This document shows, one piece after another, positions 1 through 13,170 of a DNA stretch of 64,000 bases. The notes below the pieces were generated by a model that was given only the letters and a program-made list of their open reading frames with translations, was not told the DNA's origin and made no database searches. The DNA lies in NCBI GenBank assembly GCA_016110215.1, contig JADWQD010000004.1, positions 2,108,001 through 2,172,000 on the forward strand, given 5' to 3'. Source of the stretch: Capronia americana. Taxonomy: Eukaryota > Ascomycota > Eurotiomycetes > Chaetothyriales > Herpotrichiellaceae. A program made the position numbers and the translations under genes. Position 1 is the stretch's first letter, and the number at the start of each line of letters is the position of its first letter.

Positions 1-3000
1 ACACCAACAGGGGTCCGAGCCCATAGCGGGCTCTCACGGCGACTCACCTCTCGGATTGTGACTTCAGTGGACTCGCTGACAGTGGAAGTCGATGATTTAA
101 TGATCTCCATGGACGTGGAAGTGATCTGTTCTTCAATTTCGGTGACAATGGTGGTTTCGCTCACGTTCTTGTAGTAGGCGAAGCACTTTTGATAGACCGA
201 TAGAGCAACTGTGTTGAGCTTGACGGTCTTCATGATGAGGGCGATCTCTTTCAGCAGCCGGACGATGGACTCGTACATCGAGAATTCGCTGTGCTCAAAC
301 TCCTTCCAGGCAAAGAGCAGGACAGAAGACGCCTCGTCAAGCCGTTTCCTGGAGTGGAGGAAGCGGGAGTACGCCAGCATCAACTCGAGCTTCTTCTGAT
401 GCCATTCCAGAGTCCTGACGCTGGAGCAATGCTCGGTCAACCTTAAATGTTGTCAGCAGAATGCTACGAGATCGGCAACTCGCCAGTGTTTAGGTGGTGT
501 CGAGGGGGACTTACTTCCACCACAACTCGATATAGAGCTCTTCGGCCTTCTCAAAGTCCTCCCGCTGGATCAATTCCGTTGCACGAACCAAGATACTCTC
601 GACCAGGACCAAGCTGAAGGTCTCGGAGGTTTCTTCCTGATATCCGGCAAACAAGGAGCCTTCAAAGGTGTCGATGAGTTCTCTCTCCTTGTGTTTGAGA
701 AGGGTGACGTCCAGGCTGCGGGAGACCTTGTCGCCGTTCTCTTGATGGACAGTCTGATCGTCGACTTCAACGGATTTCGCCTTCTCCTGGAATTCCGCTG
801 TCTTTTCTGTCTCGCCAATGAAGACGTAGAGCTCGGTCAATTGCTTGTAGACGGCATATACCTCTCTTGACGAGGCACCATAGCGGTATATATACGCCGA
901 TACGAGCAGCCGCAAGGTCTCCTCGCGGTAAGTTGTGATCTGCGAGCGCTTCTTGGTCACCAGGCCCTCAGTCACACGAAGCAGACAGAGGCAGAGCTGT
1001 ACAAGGAGATCGTGATGGGATCCCAGGATCTTTGCAGCGGCCCGAATTGACGTGATATACCAAGATGCAGCATCGTGGAGTCGGAACAAAGTCGTCTCGT
1101 ACAGTTTGGCCACCACAATAGCTGTTTGCAAGACGGATGGGTGGTCCTCGCCGAACAGGGTCCTTCGGACGCGGTATGCAAGTGCGTGAAGCTCCACAGC
1201 CTCGCCGGGAGATGTCTCCGCGCGCCAGGCCGCTTCTTCCAGAAGAGCAAGAGTGACGGTATTCGGAAGAATGCTGCCAAACTCTTTGGGAACCTCCACA
1301 TCACCACTATTTTTCAGAAGTGGAGATCGCTTGAAGTGAATAATCCAATATCGGACCGTGTACTCCAAAAGCTGTCGTGCCTGGGAAGGGCGATGGATTC
1401 TGTTCAAGTCCAAATAATTCAGTGTCTGCTCTTGGTCTTCGCGGAGGGAGGCCTTTGCGTGGATCAAGATGCGGGTTAGCAGATCCTTGTGCCGGTCCTT
1501 GACCAAAGACAAGTCTTTGGACTTCTCGGAGGCTGCGATCAAAGCTGACTTAATAGCGGGATGTCTGACAGCCAACAGGCCTTCACCCTTCACGCTGAAG
1601 GGCGCAACTGACTTGAGGAGGTCGCGCAAGTCTACGCTCTTGCCGTCCATCTCGAGACGGCCGGGCTGGGCTTGAAGCAGAAGCTCAATCTCAGAGAGGA
1701 GCAATGGTCTCTCGGCAGCCAGAATGAGGGAGAGCAAGCTCTTGCTTTGTGCGGTGATGTTCAAGACCGGCACCAGTCTCTCGACCACGTCCGGAATTGT
1801 TTTGTGGCTAGCAATAAGAGTTTGCACGCCTTCGTCCAGAGTAGCATGGACCTTCTGGTGCACAATGTATTGAGTGGCAAGCCAAGCCCAGAGGACGGAC
1901 CCGTCAGCAGCTGCCGCCAATTTGTCCACGGTAGATTCCTGTGCAAACTCGTCCTTGTCCGCAAAGCCTTTGTGCGCGCCCAATTCTCGACGAATGATTG
2001 TCTGGATGTCGTCAAGAACAACGTCTGGCGAGAGGCTGACATGCTTCGATTTCTTGTGGGGAGTGTCAAGCGGCTGCGAGAAACGGATCAATCTCAACGC
2101 GGGGACTTTGACAGCCAGGTCGTGGAGTCTGTTGGCAACCGCCTGAGCATGTTGTTTCTGGCCAATGATCTGGTCTAGGCCATCGACAACAAGGACCAAG
2201 GTATTACTCTCGTCCTCGCTGATGGCTGACAAGATCCTCTCGAGGACGGACCAGAGGATCTCTTCGTTGAGGTGCTGAGGATTGGACTCTTTGAATTCCT
2301 GGTACGCTTCCGTCAAGGCCTTGTAAAGATGAATGTCACCGATCCGCTGAGACAGGATCTGCCACAAGATTGTCTTCAGTAGAGCGAACGAGGTCGCTTG
2401 AGCAGGAACGTTGCTGTTGAAGAAGAAGCTCAGAGGGAAAACAAGTTTGCGGCTAATTGGTCGTTGAAGTCGATCTACGGTCCAGTTTGCCAAGGTCGTC
2501 TTGCCCGCGCCCGACTTGCCCTCGACGACAAGAGAGCTTTCGCCGTTGCGGATGAAATTCGTGAGGTAAGTCTGAAACCATGTGCAAGTGAATTGCTCCG
2601 GACGGCTTGCAATGTTGATGTTGTTGCTGGCGAGAAATGCGAGAACCGTGTCCTGTGGGGCGAGCCATGCTTGTAGAGCTTCCAGGACATGTGCCTCTTT
2701 CAAGCCACTGGATGTCAAGCTGAAACTCCACATGTCCTGAGACGTTTGGGAGACTCTGGCGCGGAACACGTCGATGGACGAGCCGAAAGTGGCAAAGATG
2801 TCGAGGCTGGTCGAGCTTTTTGTTCCGTGGACGATCTGCCAGAATCTAATGGCCACACCAGTCACGATAGACAAGAGCTCGGAGAAGGCCTTCGAGAGAT
2901 TGTCCGCGATTTGTCTGGAAGACGTGATTATGTCGACCCGTTTTAGAAGTGGCGACAATTCAAGGCCAAACTGGTAGAAGAGGTGGAAGACAGTTTCCAG

Positions 3001-3686
3001 GGCTGGCGCATTTTCGCTCCCAAGCTACTGAAGTGTGAGCGTATGTTTTCTTCTGCACAGGGCTAGCCATGGCCCTAGAGGATGCCTTGCGAAACAGGAA
3101 GCCGGCAATAACATACCTCCAACAACAAAAGACATTGTCCGAAGACAAGGTTTGTAGCCGCGTTGATCTCGGATTCAAATGTTGAGATTGCGGTGTTGAA
3201 CCGGTGAACCTGTTCTGCAAAGTGCTGGGCAGCGATAAGAACTCGATCCCAGGAGCCCCCCTTGTGCGGGAGTCTGATCAATCTTTCGTCCCGAATCCAG
3301 TCCAGGAGCCCGGCGATGGAGGTGTCGAATGCGTACCCGCTGAAATTAGAGCCGAGAACACGGTAGGCATGGCTGCGGGAAGTCGCCAGCTGTTCCTTGA
3401 CTTGTTCGAGGCCGCCGAAGGAAGTCGTCCGGTTTGTGCTGGCGCGTGGTCGCTGCCCGAAGAGGGTCGACAGTGGCTTCACGGAACGAACAGAGACCTC
3501 CGGCACATCTGAAGGGGCGATCGCGGAGTAACTGCTGCCATTGACTCCGTTGGAGACAGAGGATGTGGACGAGTACTCGAAGCCTTTGGTGGAGGAGCTG
3601 CTAAATTGCCGGAACGAAGAGGAAGACATGCTGGATTGCTTTTCGGCCTTGACGGCCGAGGACTCTTGCCCTACAAAAATCGCCAT
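1..3686 (-). CDS. STAND-type P-loop NTPase with C-terminal TPR-like repeats (3' end off window)
   Basis: Seen: ATG at 3686 and exons 3686-3117, 3024-515 and 441-48; a GTGAGT donor after 48 sends the gene out of the window. Introns are 92 and 73 bp and keep frame. The first 190 residues are Ser-rich and then helical. A Walker A loop (GKSGAGKTT) lies near residues 359-367 and a Walker B-like strand (VLVVDGLD) near 467-474, about 108 residues later. That spacing fits NACHT/STAND ATPases. Further on, the FGEDHPSVLQTA stretch and its surroundings look like kinesin-light-chain-type TPRs. Family knowledge: fungal STAND proteins are NLR-like signalling switches with a variable N-terminal effector, NTPase and repeat sensor. 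Inference: an intracellular sensor or scaffold. The N-terminal domain is not one I recognise, and the ligand is unknown. The C-terminus, including any extra repeats, is not visible. Confidence 0.75.
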
Positions 3687-6019
3687 GGGTTAGTGCTACC
3701 TCTCTAGAGTTGGGGAGGGGAGGTCTTATACCAAAGGGATGCCTCAACAACCCGAGCATAATGCGACCCAGTAAAGTCAAAAACACCCAAGCGTCACTGC
3801 TGCTCCTGATGTCTCAGAGGCAAGAGGCCGATTGCGGGGACCGGGTTCGTTTGTGGACAGAGCTATATACTCAAAAGCGAGCTGGGCGGCCCTTCATCCT
3901 GAAAGAGATGTAGGTTGACTAGCTGAGCCGATCTCTGTTCTCCCTTGCTGTGACCTCCTGCACGGGCAGGAAGGAGGCTGGTTTGTGCTAATGGACGCCA
4001 TGCACGCTCATCTCGGCCATCCCCTCAGCTCTCCTGTGGAGCTGGATGGCCGTATTCGAACATGAACTCAGAAAATGGGTGTCAGCATCGAGGATCAACT
4101 GGTCTCTGTAGATGGCTTCGAAAACAGGGGTCTGGCGATGGAGCCATTAGTGTCGAAGAGGGCAACCGCCAACAACAGATTGAGGAAGTCTTTGCTGCTG
4201 GTACGCAAGCCACCTGCCTCCCCGGCGCCGCCGTCGCTCGAGTAGAGGTCCACAAATCCATAGAGAGACAAGAACGAGCCAGGCCATTGACATGCATCCA
4301 TGCTGCGTCGAGGTACGTAAAACGAAGAGCACGGAGGAATATGCAGGTCGCTCGCGGGGGTCGTGAAATCGCCTAGCGGAACATATCTGTCAGAGTTCGC
4401 TAAGAATGCACAATTCTTTACATGTACATGCTCGGGCCAAGTCCGCACGCACGCAGCAGTTGAATTGGGAGTCATCCGTCCATCGTGGGGCACTCGAATT
4501 GCTAGTCACCCGTCGATCGTAGGGTACGTGAAGTGCGAGTCATTCGTCCATAGTTGGCCAACCCCAACGGCGACACAATTTCAATCTGTAATGTATGCCA
4601 TTCCTGAGCTGGCGGCAACCTCGAACAGGTACGTATTGCGGTCTGAAACGCTTGGGTCAACAAGTGTCAGTCGTCAGCCCCAGAATTGCGACATGGCGTT
4701 GTCCTTTCGCAGCCACTGTGGAGCGATACGAGACGAGGAAGCACGACATTGTCGAGCACAGACGACGGCGTTCACTACTACTGCACAATTTTAGTCAAAA
4801 AGCGGGCTTCGACACGAAAATTCATTCACCTTCCCCTCACCTGAGCGCGCCGAAGTGAGACGCACCAATTGTGTAGGGCAGCTGCATGTGCTGTCCGACA
4901 TGTCGTCCTCTGGGGGGCCAGCAGACCGTTCTGAAGTGGCGAAGGGAAGGAGGTTCAGCTGAAATATTTATCGGTATCATTTTTGCTTTTCGCGTGCAGA
5001 CGCGGATCTGTTACTCTGGAATCACCTGAAATTGAAACGCAGTCAGTCGGTGACGGAATCGCGGTGTTGGTTGTGAGAAAGTTCTGTTCGGGGCGCGGGT
5101 AGGTTAGGCTAGTGCTGCCGGGGCTTGCGAGGACAGCCCAGCCTACGTACAGGTGACCCTGGCACCCTGGCTCTGCGGCTGTGCCCGGCTTGAGTCCTTA
5201 GGGGCAACGGCCATGCCGAATCCTCTCCTCCCCGCGTCCTGAAGCGTTGCGCCATCCCGCATCGGGCGTGCCAGCTGGCCAGCCTCGTCGTTTATGGAAA
5301 CGTCGCTTCTCCCTCACTACGTAAAGCCGGCACGGGATCCCCTTGTTGATTCTCGTTTGCGAGGGAAGATCGGACAAGCGAGGATGGCTTCTACTGGCCA
5401 CACTCGTTCGCTTCCTCCCCGAGTCCGTCCACCTTGAACCTCCAGCTTTTGACACGACGTCGCAGGGACGTTGCCCAGAACCGTTATACCGTTGAGTCGA
5501 GGCCGTTGCAATGGACGTTTGTGTAACCCAGAGCTGTCTGGCACGTTTGCATGTGATTTTGCCCATTGAGGAGATTAGAGGTCTTCCAAAGTACGAGACA
5601 GCACAGGCATGTGCGATTCTGAACCACGGCCAGCTCGCTGCATTCCCGTTAGTCTGTCCATGTCAATCTGCCAATCTATGGGAGAAAGCGGAAAGAGCAA
5701 TGGTCCCCGATCAGCCTGCGTTGCTGGCGATCGAGGACTCTGTTTTGACTCAAATCTCATCGTTTGTTCGGGCTTTGATGGATCTTTCAACTCCTAGGCA
5801 TGCTGCACAGTGACCCACTACACTTGCGTAAGTCGTTTCCCCTGCTTCGCCAGTCTCAACAACTCAATTGATGTCTTCTTGAGGACGAATAATGTTTAAA
5901 TTCCCACGGGCTCCAATGGCTGATCCTTATTGCATAGGCATGCCGATCCCCTTCTCATGCTGCCGTCCTGCCATAGCTCGATGCTGTCGTATTATGCATC
6001 CAGGAAAAAACTGTGTAGC
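3687..6019. other. Gene-free stretch, 2.3 kb
   Basis: Only short open frames without recognisable domains, splice pattern or codon regularity are present. It contains one degenerate 34-bp triple repeat, listed separately. It holds the upstream region of the STAND gene and the 3' side of the GH35 gene. I see no RNA gene. Confidence 0.5.
4471..4560. repeat. Degenerate 34-bp tandem repeat, about 2.6 copies
   Basis: Three units begin GTCATCCGTC (4471), GTCACCCGTC (4505) and GTCATTCGTC (4539) at an exact 34-nt step. Each is followed by a related tail (CATCG, GATCG, CATAG, then TGGGG or AGGGT-like). Units have diverged. Function unknown. Confidence 0.6.
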
Positions 6020-9000
6020 TCAATACGCTCCCGGCCGCGGAGCGTATGCTGAACCGCCAACGAAAGCAATCTCCCCTAACGCGGTCGCAATGGGACGGTC
6101 ATATACGAGGGCAAAGTCCTCCAGTCGTGCTCCGCTGCTCTCATGAGCCCACAAAGTCAAACCCAGCCAGTTTGTTCCGTTGTAGTTGAGAATTCCCTGC
6201 GGTACGGGATAACGTGTCTGAGGACCAATGTGATTGATGTACTTGCCGAACTGAAAGCCGTTGACGAATAGCTGGGCCCTGTACGGCACAGGAGGCTTGG
6301 TGCCGTTCCCGAAGACGAATGACATTGGGACGTCCCAGCCACCGGGGATGCTGAGGTCGAAGGACGTGCTAAAGAACCCCACTCCGGGCTGTGTGGTTCC
6401 CTCCATGGGAGAACGACTTTCCCATGACTGGCTTGGCGGGGAGGGAAGATGCCACCCTTGTCGTTCAGCGTACATTGCTCCTTCGTTCAATGGGCCTCGG
6501 CTCCGGTCAATGTAGTTCTCGCCGCCAAGGTTCCCAGTCAGCTTCCATGTGACGGCGGATTTATCATAACCGGCAAGCGCATAATCGAGGATTCCGCGGG
6601 GTGTCTTCATTTTGTCAGCCCCAACCACCCCGGACTCTTCCATACCCATATGATCGATAAGGACCGTTATGCTGTGATCGGCCCCCGCCTGGAGACCGGA
6701 CAAGGTATAAGTCGCATTGCTGTTGTTCTGGGTGCTGACGCCAGCATATGAGCCCACGAAACTCTGATCAAGCCACAGAGAGTGGCCGAAAGCCCAACCG
6801 CCTTGAGTGTTGATTGAGAAATTGGCAGACATATCCTGGGCAGTGAAGTGCCCGCGATAGATGAGAGATCCGACATGGTAGCCGTAATCTGAAGCATACA
6901 GTGACGTGGGAGTTGTCAGGTTTCTGACAGTGTTGTTGGTGTACGGGAGGCTGGCAGCTGTCCAGCTCGAATCATCGTAGCCGGGTTGAATCTCAGGCAA
7001 ACTGTCGGCGTATCTCCATTCCAAGCTCTGGAGGACAGAGACAGTAATTGTTGGCTCTTGGTAGTTGATACACGTTGACCAGTCTCCCCGTGCGTTCGTG
7101 CGGTACTGAACTGGCTCACCGTTGATATAGAGAGCTTTCGACGACTCCGGGGCCCCAATGACCTCGATGGCAGTAGTGTCGTTGAAGTCAACAGTCAAGT
7201 GAAGCTCGGTACTCTGGAGATATGCCTGCCTCACCAGGTAGCCTGCCTGGACGATGATGGACGTGCCGATAGACTCGGCCGTCGTGAACTCAGTGCTGGA
7301 CTCGCTGCTGGATACCTCAGGTACCCAGTAATTGTAAGCAGCGGATTTGTCTGCAGGGCTCGGTCAGTTTTACGGACAAATTCAGAGGACGGACATTCAT
7401 ACCTAGCAGATAGATTTCGCACTGCCCAACTTGCACAACGCGGCGACTGGGAGAAGTGTCCCACGCGATAATGGCGGCATCAGCGGTCTGGTTGGTCGTG
7501 ACGGTCGAGGCCTCGCCTTCGATAACTGAAGGGGCCGAAGACGTTGTCACAGCTAGCTCATGATGCTCCCCCTGGCTGCCATAGACTACGAGAACTGTAC
7601 GGTTGCCGAAGGTCTTCCAGGTAAATATTTCTGCTGTGGAATACAATAAAGTTGTCCCACCAAGGTCATAGTCGGCGACATGTACCTTGGAATCTCGACG
7701 ACCCAGAGTCAATGAGCCGCCCAGCTGAGGAATGGTCAAGTTCCCGGAGCTCGTCGGCAACAACAATTTGTAGGAGGTGGAGCTTAGACTGGAGTAGTTG
7801 TAGTGCCTGACGATGTAGAAGGTGGTTGCGCTCCCGTTGCTAGCGAGAGATGTGACTTTGAGATCAGACGTATCGGTGAAGATCGACGTTGTATTTAGTT
7901 CCTGCGGCGTTGCAGTCAAATAGGCTGGGGATACTTTGACAAAGTTGGCCAACAACTTGATCTCGGAGTACTTCTGCCTGTCAACTTGTCTGTTTTCTGA
8001 TATCGCAGCTGCGTAGTCGTAGGAAGTATAGCCTCCAGGGTGACCAAGGTTGCCCCAATTCGAACCCCCAAATATCATGTACAGGTTGAAGATCTTCGCC
8101 GCCGAAGCAAGAATATTCTTGTAGAAGACGCGAACAAACTCGTAGTTGACCAGGATCTCGCAATTGGCAAAACCGGGCCCGCCCCAAGGATCGAAGGAGC
8201 CTCCCTGGAACTCATTGATGCTGTAAGGAGTTGTAGGACTGTCGTTGAGATGCATTTGCCAGTATGTCGTAGGGAGGGCTGCGTCAGGCCACACCGTCGG
8301 GTGCGAGCAGTCAAACCCGAGAGGGTAGCCGTCATGCCCATAGATATCCACCTGGCCTACACCAGTGCCAGGGGCATTGTGCCCGGAAGCACTGGCATCG
8401 TTGCTGATCATGGGCACCACCACACCGGCGGAACGGGCTTGGTCTATCACATCCTGCATGTATTGTCCGTTGGGAAACTCGACTCCACAGCATGCACCGG
8501 TGTACTCATTCTCTGGTTGATATAGGATGACGGGGCCGCCATTTGTGATCTGGGCCGTCGCAATGGAGCTGGCAACATTTCGGATGTAACTGCGCAACGA
8601 CATCAGTCTTGGTTCTGTCAACAAGAGAGGGACGTACTTCTGTGTGGCTGCAATGTAATCTGCATCAGTCGTCCTAAGTCTGCCACGCAGCCTCGCAAGC
8701 CAGCCTGGAAATCCGCCACCTGACGCCTCTGCATTGATGTAGGGGCCTGGTCTGGCAATGAGGTAGACCCCTGCGGCAGTGGCAGCATCGAAGAACGGTT
8801 CAAGTGCCAGGACGCCCTCGGCCGAGAAGTTGCCTGGCTTGCCCTCCAACACGGCCCAATCAAGATAGAAGGACACACAATTGAACCCGAGAGCTTTCAC
8901 TTTCTGGAAAATGTCCACCCACAGAGCAGGTACGGGGAGCCTGGACGAGTGAAGGGTCAATTATCCTCATTATCCTCACCCGGCGGAGGCTCCTAGAGAA

Positions 9001-9290
9001 ATCTCCGGGGAGAACGAAGGCATACCTGAAAGGATGAAATTCACCGCTGAATATCATGACCCTCTCTCCTCGGATAAACAAGGACGTCTCATCCCATGTC
9101 ACCTAGACATTGTCAACTGTTGAACTCGAGGTTCGGCTTGCGGGCACCGTACGATATTCTGCAAAGACTGCCGTTTCTCAGGAACCGGGTGCTCAATGAT
9201 CCTTAGTCCGCCGACATCGTGAATTGGTACGGCAAGACTTTCAGCCTGGGCGGCCAACCAGACCAGGGCGCAGACGATTGGGATCCTCAT
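6020..9290 (-). CDS. Secreted beta-galactosidase, glycoside hydrolase family 35
   Basis: Hydrolyses terminal beta-linked galactose from lactose, galactans or xyloglucan side chains outside the cell. Exons 9290-9153, 9102-9026, 8940-8638, 8589-7403 and 7350-6020 give 1011 residues, the usual size of fungal GH35 enzymes. The ATG at 9290 opens a signal peptide (MRIPIVCALVWLAAQAESLA). Family landmarks in order: MIFSGEFHPFR, the acid/base glutamate in QPENEY (E201), and the nucleophile in INEFQGG (E299). These positions agree closely with the characterised Penicillium enzyme. C-terminal jelly-roll-type domains and many N-glycosylation sequons follow. The third intron (8637-8590) is 48 nt and stop-free, so its retention would only add 16 residues. 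It is removed in this model because splicing restores the family sequence ATQNY. No neighbour suggests a dedicated polysaccharide cluster. Confidence 0.93.
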
Positions 9291-10831
9291 GTGTAACGGA
9301 GATCCGGTACAAGGGTACCTCGTTCCTGTTCAAAGGTGTCGCAAGGCGCTCAGATGGATCTTACCGACGTTGCCATCCCTATATACGCTGGACACCCGAT
9401 CACCACACGACCAACATGCGTGGCTGCCTCTCGGGACATCTTCATGGCTCCACAATGCGGGGGAAGCTTCGCCTACAGCATTGTGTCCACTTTGCTTGTA
9501 TACCTGCAGTATTGAGAAAAGACTGCGACGATCAAGCTAAGCTTCAGCTGTCAAAGAGATCGCCCAAGAGGCGTGCTCGTTGGCTCAGACTTCGTTTGGG
9601 AGGGCGGGAGGAACGGAATCCGGTGTGATGACGACCTGATATGCGGAGAAACGTTGATCTCCAGGGGTACTCGTACAGCTTCGGTGTAATGTCCAACGAA
9701 CCCGACGAAAAGGGGAAATGGCCGGCGGCTCCAAGGATGAGTGACAAGTATGCGGTCAACATTGGTCGTGTTGTGAATTCCAGGGTTGGACTGCATCGCT
9801 TGTGCCGGGGTTTCTACAACCGGGATGATCATAGGCTTCTGTAATATCCAGCTAGCGAGCGCAAGGGAGGTAGCGTCACAATGACAGCTAAAGGGCTGCA
9901 ATGCCTTCAATTCATTGTTGAGTATTCATGTGATTCACTCTCTTCTCACTTTTGTTTCCCTTGCTCTTCAGGGAAGGTGCAGCTCACGCTATCCTGCGTG
10001 AGGTGAGGGGATATTGAATTGTTGATGACTTGTAATTTTGCTGGATAAGTTGATAAAACGATCGTACCGTCCGGTCGAGACGGCGTGATCACAAGTTCGC
10101 TATTTTACCACACCGGCTGGCACGCCTCGAGAGAACGTACAACCCCCCAGGTGCAGGAACACGTCTTGTTGTTTTGAGGGATCAACGGGAAAGGGCTCAT
10201 CTGACCGTTGCGTACAGAGCCCTTCGTTGCGAGTCGTCTCGGCGCAATTGCTCACCCGATAGTTTCAGCTGGTCAGTATCGTCGAACAGGGCGGATACTG
10301 TACTGAGAGTTGAGAGGGAGGTAAGGAGGCAGTGAGGGGCGGAGACGGGCTCATAACGTAATGACAGCGGAGGACCGAGAAGATTAAGCGTTGCTACCAG
10401 ATTGTAATATTACAGCTTCTCTGTAGTCTGACCGGGGAGAAACAAGTTGGAGCACATTTACAGCTCCGGATATGTTTGCGTTGGAGGAGAGAAGAAAGAA
10501 GGTGGTGCAACTGGTAGCAGGGGGCGGCAAAAAGAAGAGAAGCAATCCCATGAGGGAGAACCGTCACGTTAGTCAGCCCATAAGTGAATTTGCGACTTTT
10601 CGAACAGCCTCCCTGGTTACTCTCGCACTACTTCAGGAATAACACAATTAGATTGTTGCTGGGCTGGTGCTGACCCAGATCCCACTGCTTAGTGGCATGC
10701 CGAGCAGAATTGCGAGCGGATAGTTCTTGGACACTAGGATTGCTCGTCGCCGCAGTCGCATTAGCAGCAACAGTGGAACCTGGGGTTAACTAGGCTTGAT
10801 ACCCACGACAGGCAAGGTGACCACCCGGCGT
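9291..10831. other. Gene-free stretch, 1.5 kb (upstream of GH35)
   Basis: No convincing gene on either strand. The left part is the promoter side of the beta-galactosidase. It contains one GCGGGG (9457-9462), which matches the carbon-repressor CreA core consensus, but a 6-mer is weak evidence. Confidence 0.4.
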
Positions 10832-12785
10832 CTAGAAGACAGTGCCCTTGACCTGCTCAACCTTAGCAACATTGATATTCTTGATCACAAACATCCACAG
10901 CAGTGACAGGGACATGACGCCTAATCCGGCAGCGAGCATCCTCGTTTGCGCATATCCATACGCCTCCTGAATGCCTCGTCTTTCGGGGCTGCCGACCGCA
11001 TAACTGAGCTGCACATCCAAGCTGTTGTAGATGTCTTCCAGATCGGACAGACTGACGTTTGGCACGTGCCTCTCCAACGCCTTGTAGAAAGTGTTGGTCC
11101 AGATAGTGCCGGAGATGGTATTGCCCACGGCGCCGCCGACATTGCCGACGACATACAAGAGGGCAAGAACTGCCGCGACGTGTTGATGGTCTGCTGCAGC
11201 GAGGACGGCAACCTGTTGGACAATGATGAATATAGACCCTCCAATGCTGATGAAGATCTGGCACATGACCAGGTATCCCACACCCTGGTTTGGCCGGCGG
11301 AAGTAGATCATCAGGCCCTGAGAAAAGATATACAACGGCACAGCGACGAAGAGTAACCATTTGAAGTACCCTGTCTTGCGGATCAGGATGCCCACAAGCA
11401 GTAGGACGAAGCCCGAGACGACGTCGAATGTGCTGGCCACATAGCCGGCCTCAGCCAGCGAGAGATTGTTAACGACCTGCAGGAAAGACGTGAAGTAGCT
11501 GGCCCAGCAGTAATAGGAGATTTGATACGTCACGTCGAGCAGGCAGGCGCCGACGACGGTTCGGTTGGCTAACAGGTTGACGTTCAGGAATGGCGTTTTT
11601 GCAACATATGTTTCGTGGAGGCCGAAAAGGACCAGAGTAACGAAACCGACCACGATCATGGCGATGATGTAGCCTGTGCTCCAGCCGTTGGGGGCCGTAT
11701 CCGCCAGAGTGAAGGGCAGAAGGAAGACAGTCAAGCCGGACGCGAAGAGAAACACACCAGCAGCTGTGCGAGAGAGTCAGTCCAAGCGTGTCTTGGTTTC
11801 GAGGGGGAAGAGTTCATCACCCACCGTCAAATTCCTGGACATAGTACCAAATGTTCTGCACCAAAGTCCGGTCGCTCTTTTCCCGTAACAGCAGGCCCTG
11901 CTTTTGTGCTTTCCGTAGATTGATCTTCAAGACAAAATATAGTGGCGCCGCCACGAACGGTAGGATGATGGAGAAGCAGCCAAAGCCCCACCGCCAGCTA
12001 ATGTTGTAGTAGAAGTCGTCCGAAGCCTTGGGACCAGCGAATGCTGTAATCATATAGGGAGAACTTGTGAAGGCGTACGCCAGACCTCGATTCTTCAACT
12101 TCGACGCGTCGGCCGTGATGACATCGATACTGTAGATCATGCCTCCGAACCCGATTGAGTAGAAGACTTGCGCCGCGCAAAATGTCGAGAGACCGGTACC
12201 GGCGGCCATTAGGATCAGACCCAAGGTAGCAAATGCGATCATGAGCAGGAATCCTTCAGCTCGACCCCAGATATCAAGCATTTTGGCGAGTGGGATGTAG
12301 ACGGCGGCGGTCATGGCATTCGACACGATGTAGATAACCGTCAGTAACGAATGCGTTTCGAAAGAGCTTGTCGCGAAGGGGACTAGATTGTACAGAATCG
12401 AGGACTGGAATGCGTTGACGAAGTAGAGCAGCCACATACTGTAACGAAGATGGTCAGCAGAATATTCGTCGTGTCCATGTATACGGGTCTAGTATGCGAC
12501 TAGGTAGATGGGCACCTACAGGATGAAGACGGCGATAAGTGATTGCTTGGACCAAGTCAAGGTCACAGCTTCGACATCTTGAACACCCCGTTGAGCATCT
12601 TGGACGGGAAGCTTCGTCAGAGCTTCTGCAATTATGCCGTCCGTCGCGGCAGCTTCGCCACTGCTCGTTGCAGGTTGTTTCTCGCCCGTCTCTATAGTAT
12701 CAAGAGGCACGGTCTGTCTAGAAGTACTGGCGTCGTCGGTTGTCGTTCGCCGGAAGCCAGGTCTGAACCTGGAAAGTCCTGCCAT
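10832..12785 (-). CDS. Siderophore-iron transporter, MFS (Sit/Mir type)
   Basis: Imports ferric siderophore chelates across the plasma membrane by proton symport. Exons 12785-12520, 12438-11825 and 11763-10832 give 603 residues; introns are 81 and 61 bp. The start is the ATG of MAGLSRFRPG; upstream frame lacks another ATG. After a polar N-terminal tail of about 90 residues the sequence reads LMWLLYFVNAFQSS and PFATSSFETHSLL, then the RGAEGF-like loop seen here as DIWGRAEGF. These are characteristic of the Sit/Mir branch of MFS with 14 membrane spans. A further mark is the FAGPKASDDFYYNISWRWGF loop region. No siderophore NRPS or hydroxylase gene lies nearby, so use of imported or foreign siderophores is possible. 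Upstream GATA boxes suggest iron control by a SreA-type repressor (inference). Confidence 0.9.
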
Positions 12786-13170
12786 TGCTGTCAAAGTCCG
12801 CTTCTCACCGGTGCATGAGGTGGGAGGAGGGCTGTAAGGAGGAAAGAGGAGGCAGCCCGAGTCTTTGTAGACCGAGCAAAACCTGTCGCTAGCTCCCGCA
12901 GGGCGTTGCATAGAGTCGCAAAACGCGAGCCATGTGCGGAGCCCAAGCTACGACCGTCACATGAGAGCTCGCACGTAAAAGCCATGTGGATAGGATCATC
13001 CGATGTCGGGTTGCCAGATGCTCATACTACTAGGGTACCCAGGAGGTACCCTGTCCGGAGTGGCGCAATCCAGCAGCTGTCTAGGAGACACACGAGAAGA
13101 GAGACGTCGTAGCAGGGCGAGCTTGCTCGGCTCGAGGCTCCAGGTGGGTATGAACGGGGGATAAACGCGC

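Noticed and set aside
4363..4794. Plus-strand open frame of 143 codons
   Set aside because: Crosses the 34-nt repeat, with no domain or splice context.
8590..8637. Treating the 48-nt stop-free segment as coding in GH35
   Set aside because: The inserted residues break a block conserved in the family, while splicing restores ATQNY followed by the usual sequence.
9457..9462. CreA site controlling GH35
   Set aside because: A single GCGGGG word is expected often by chance; noted but not called as a site.
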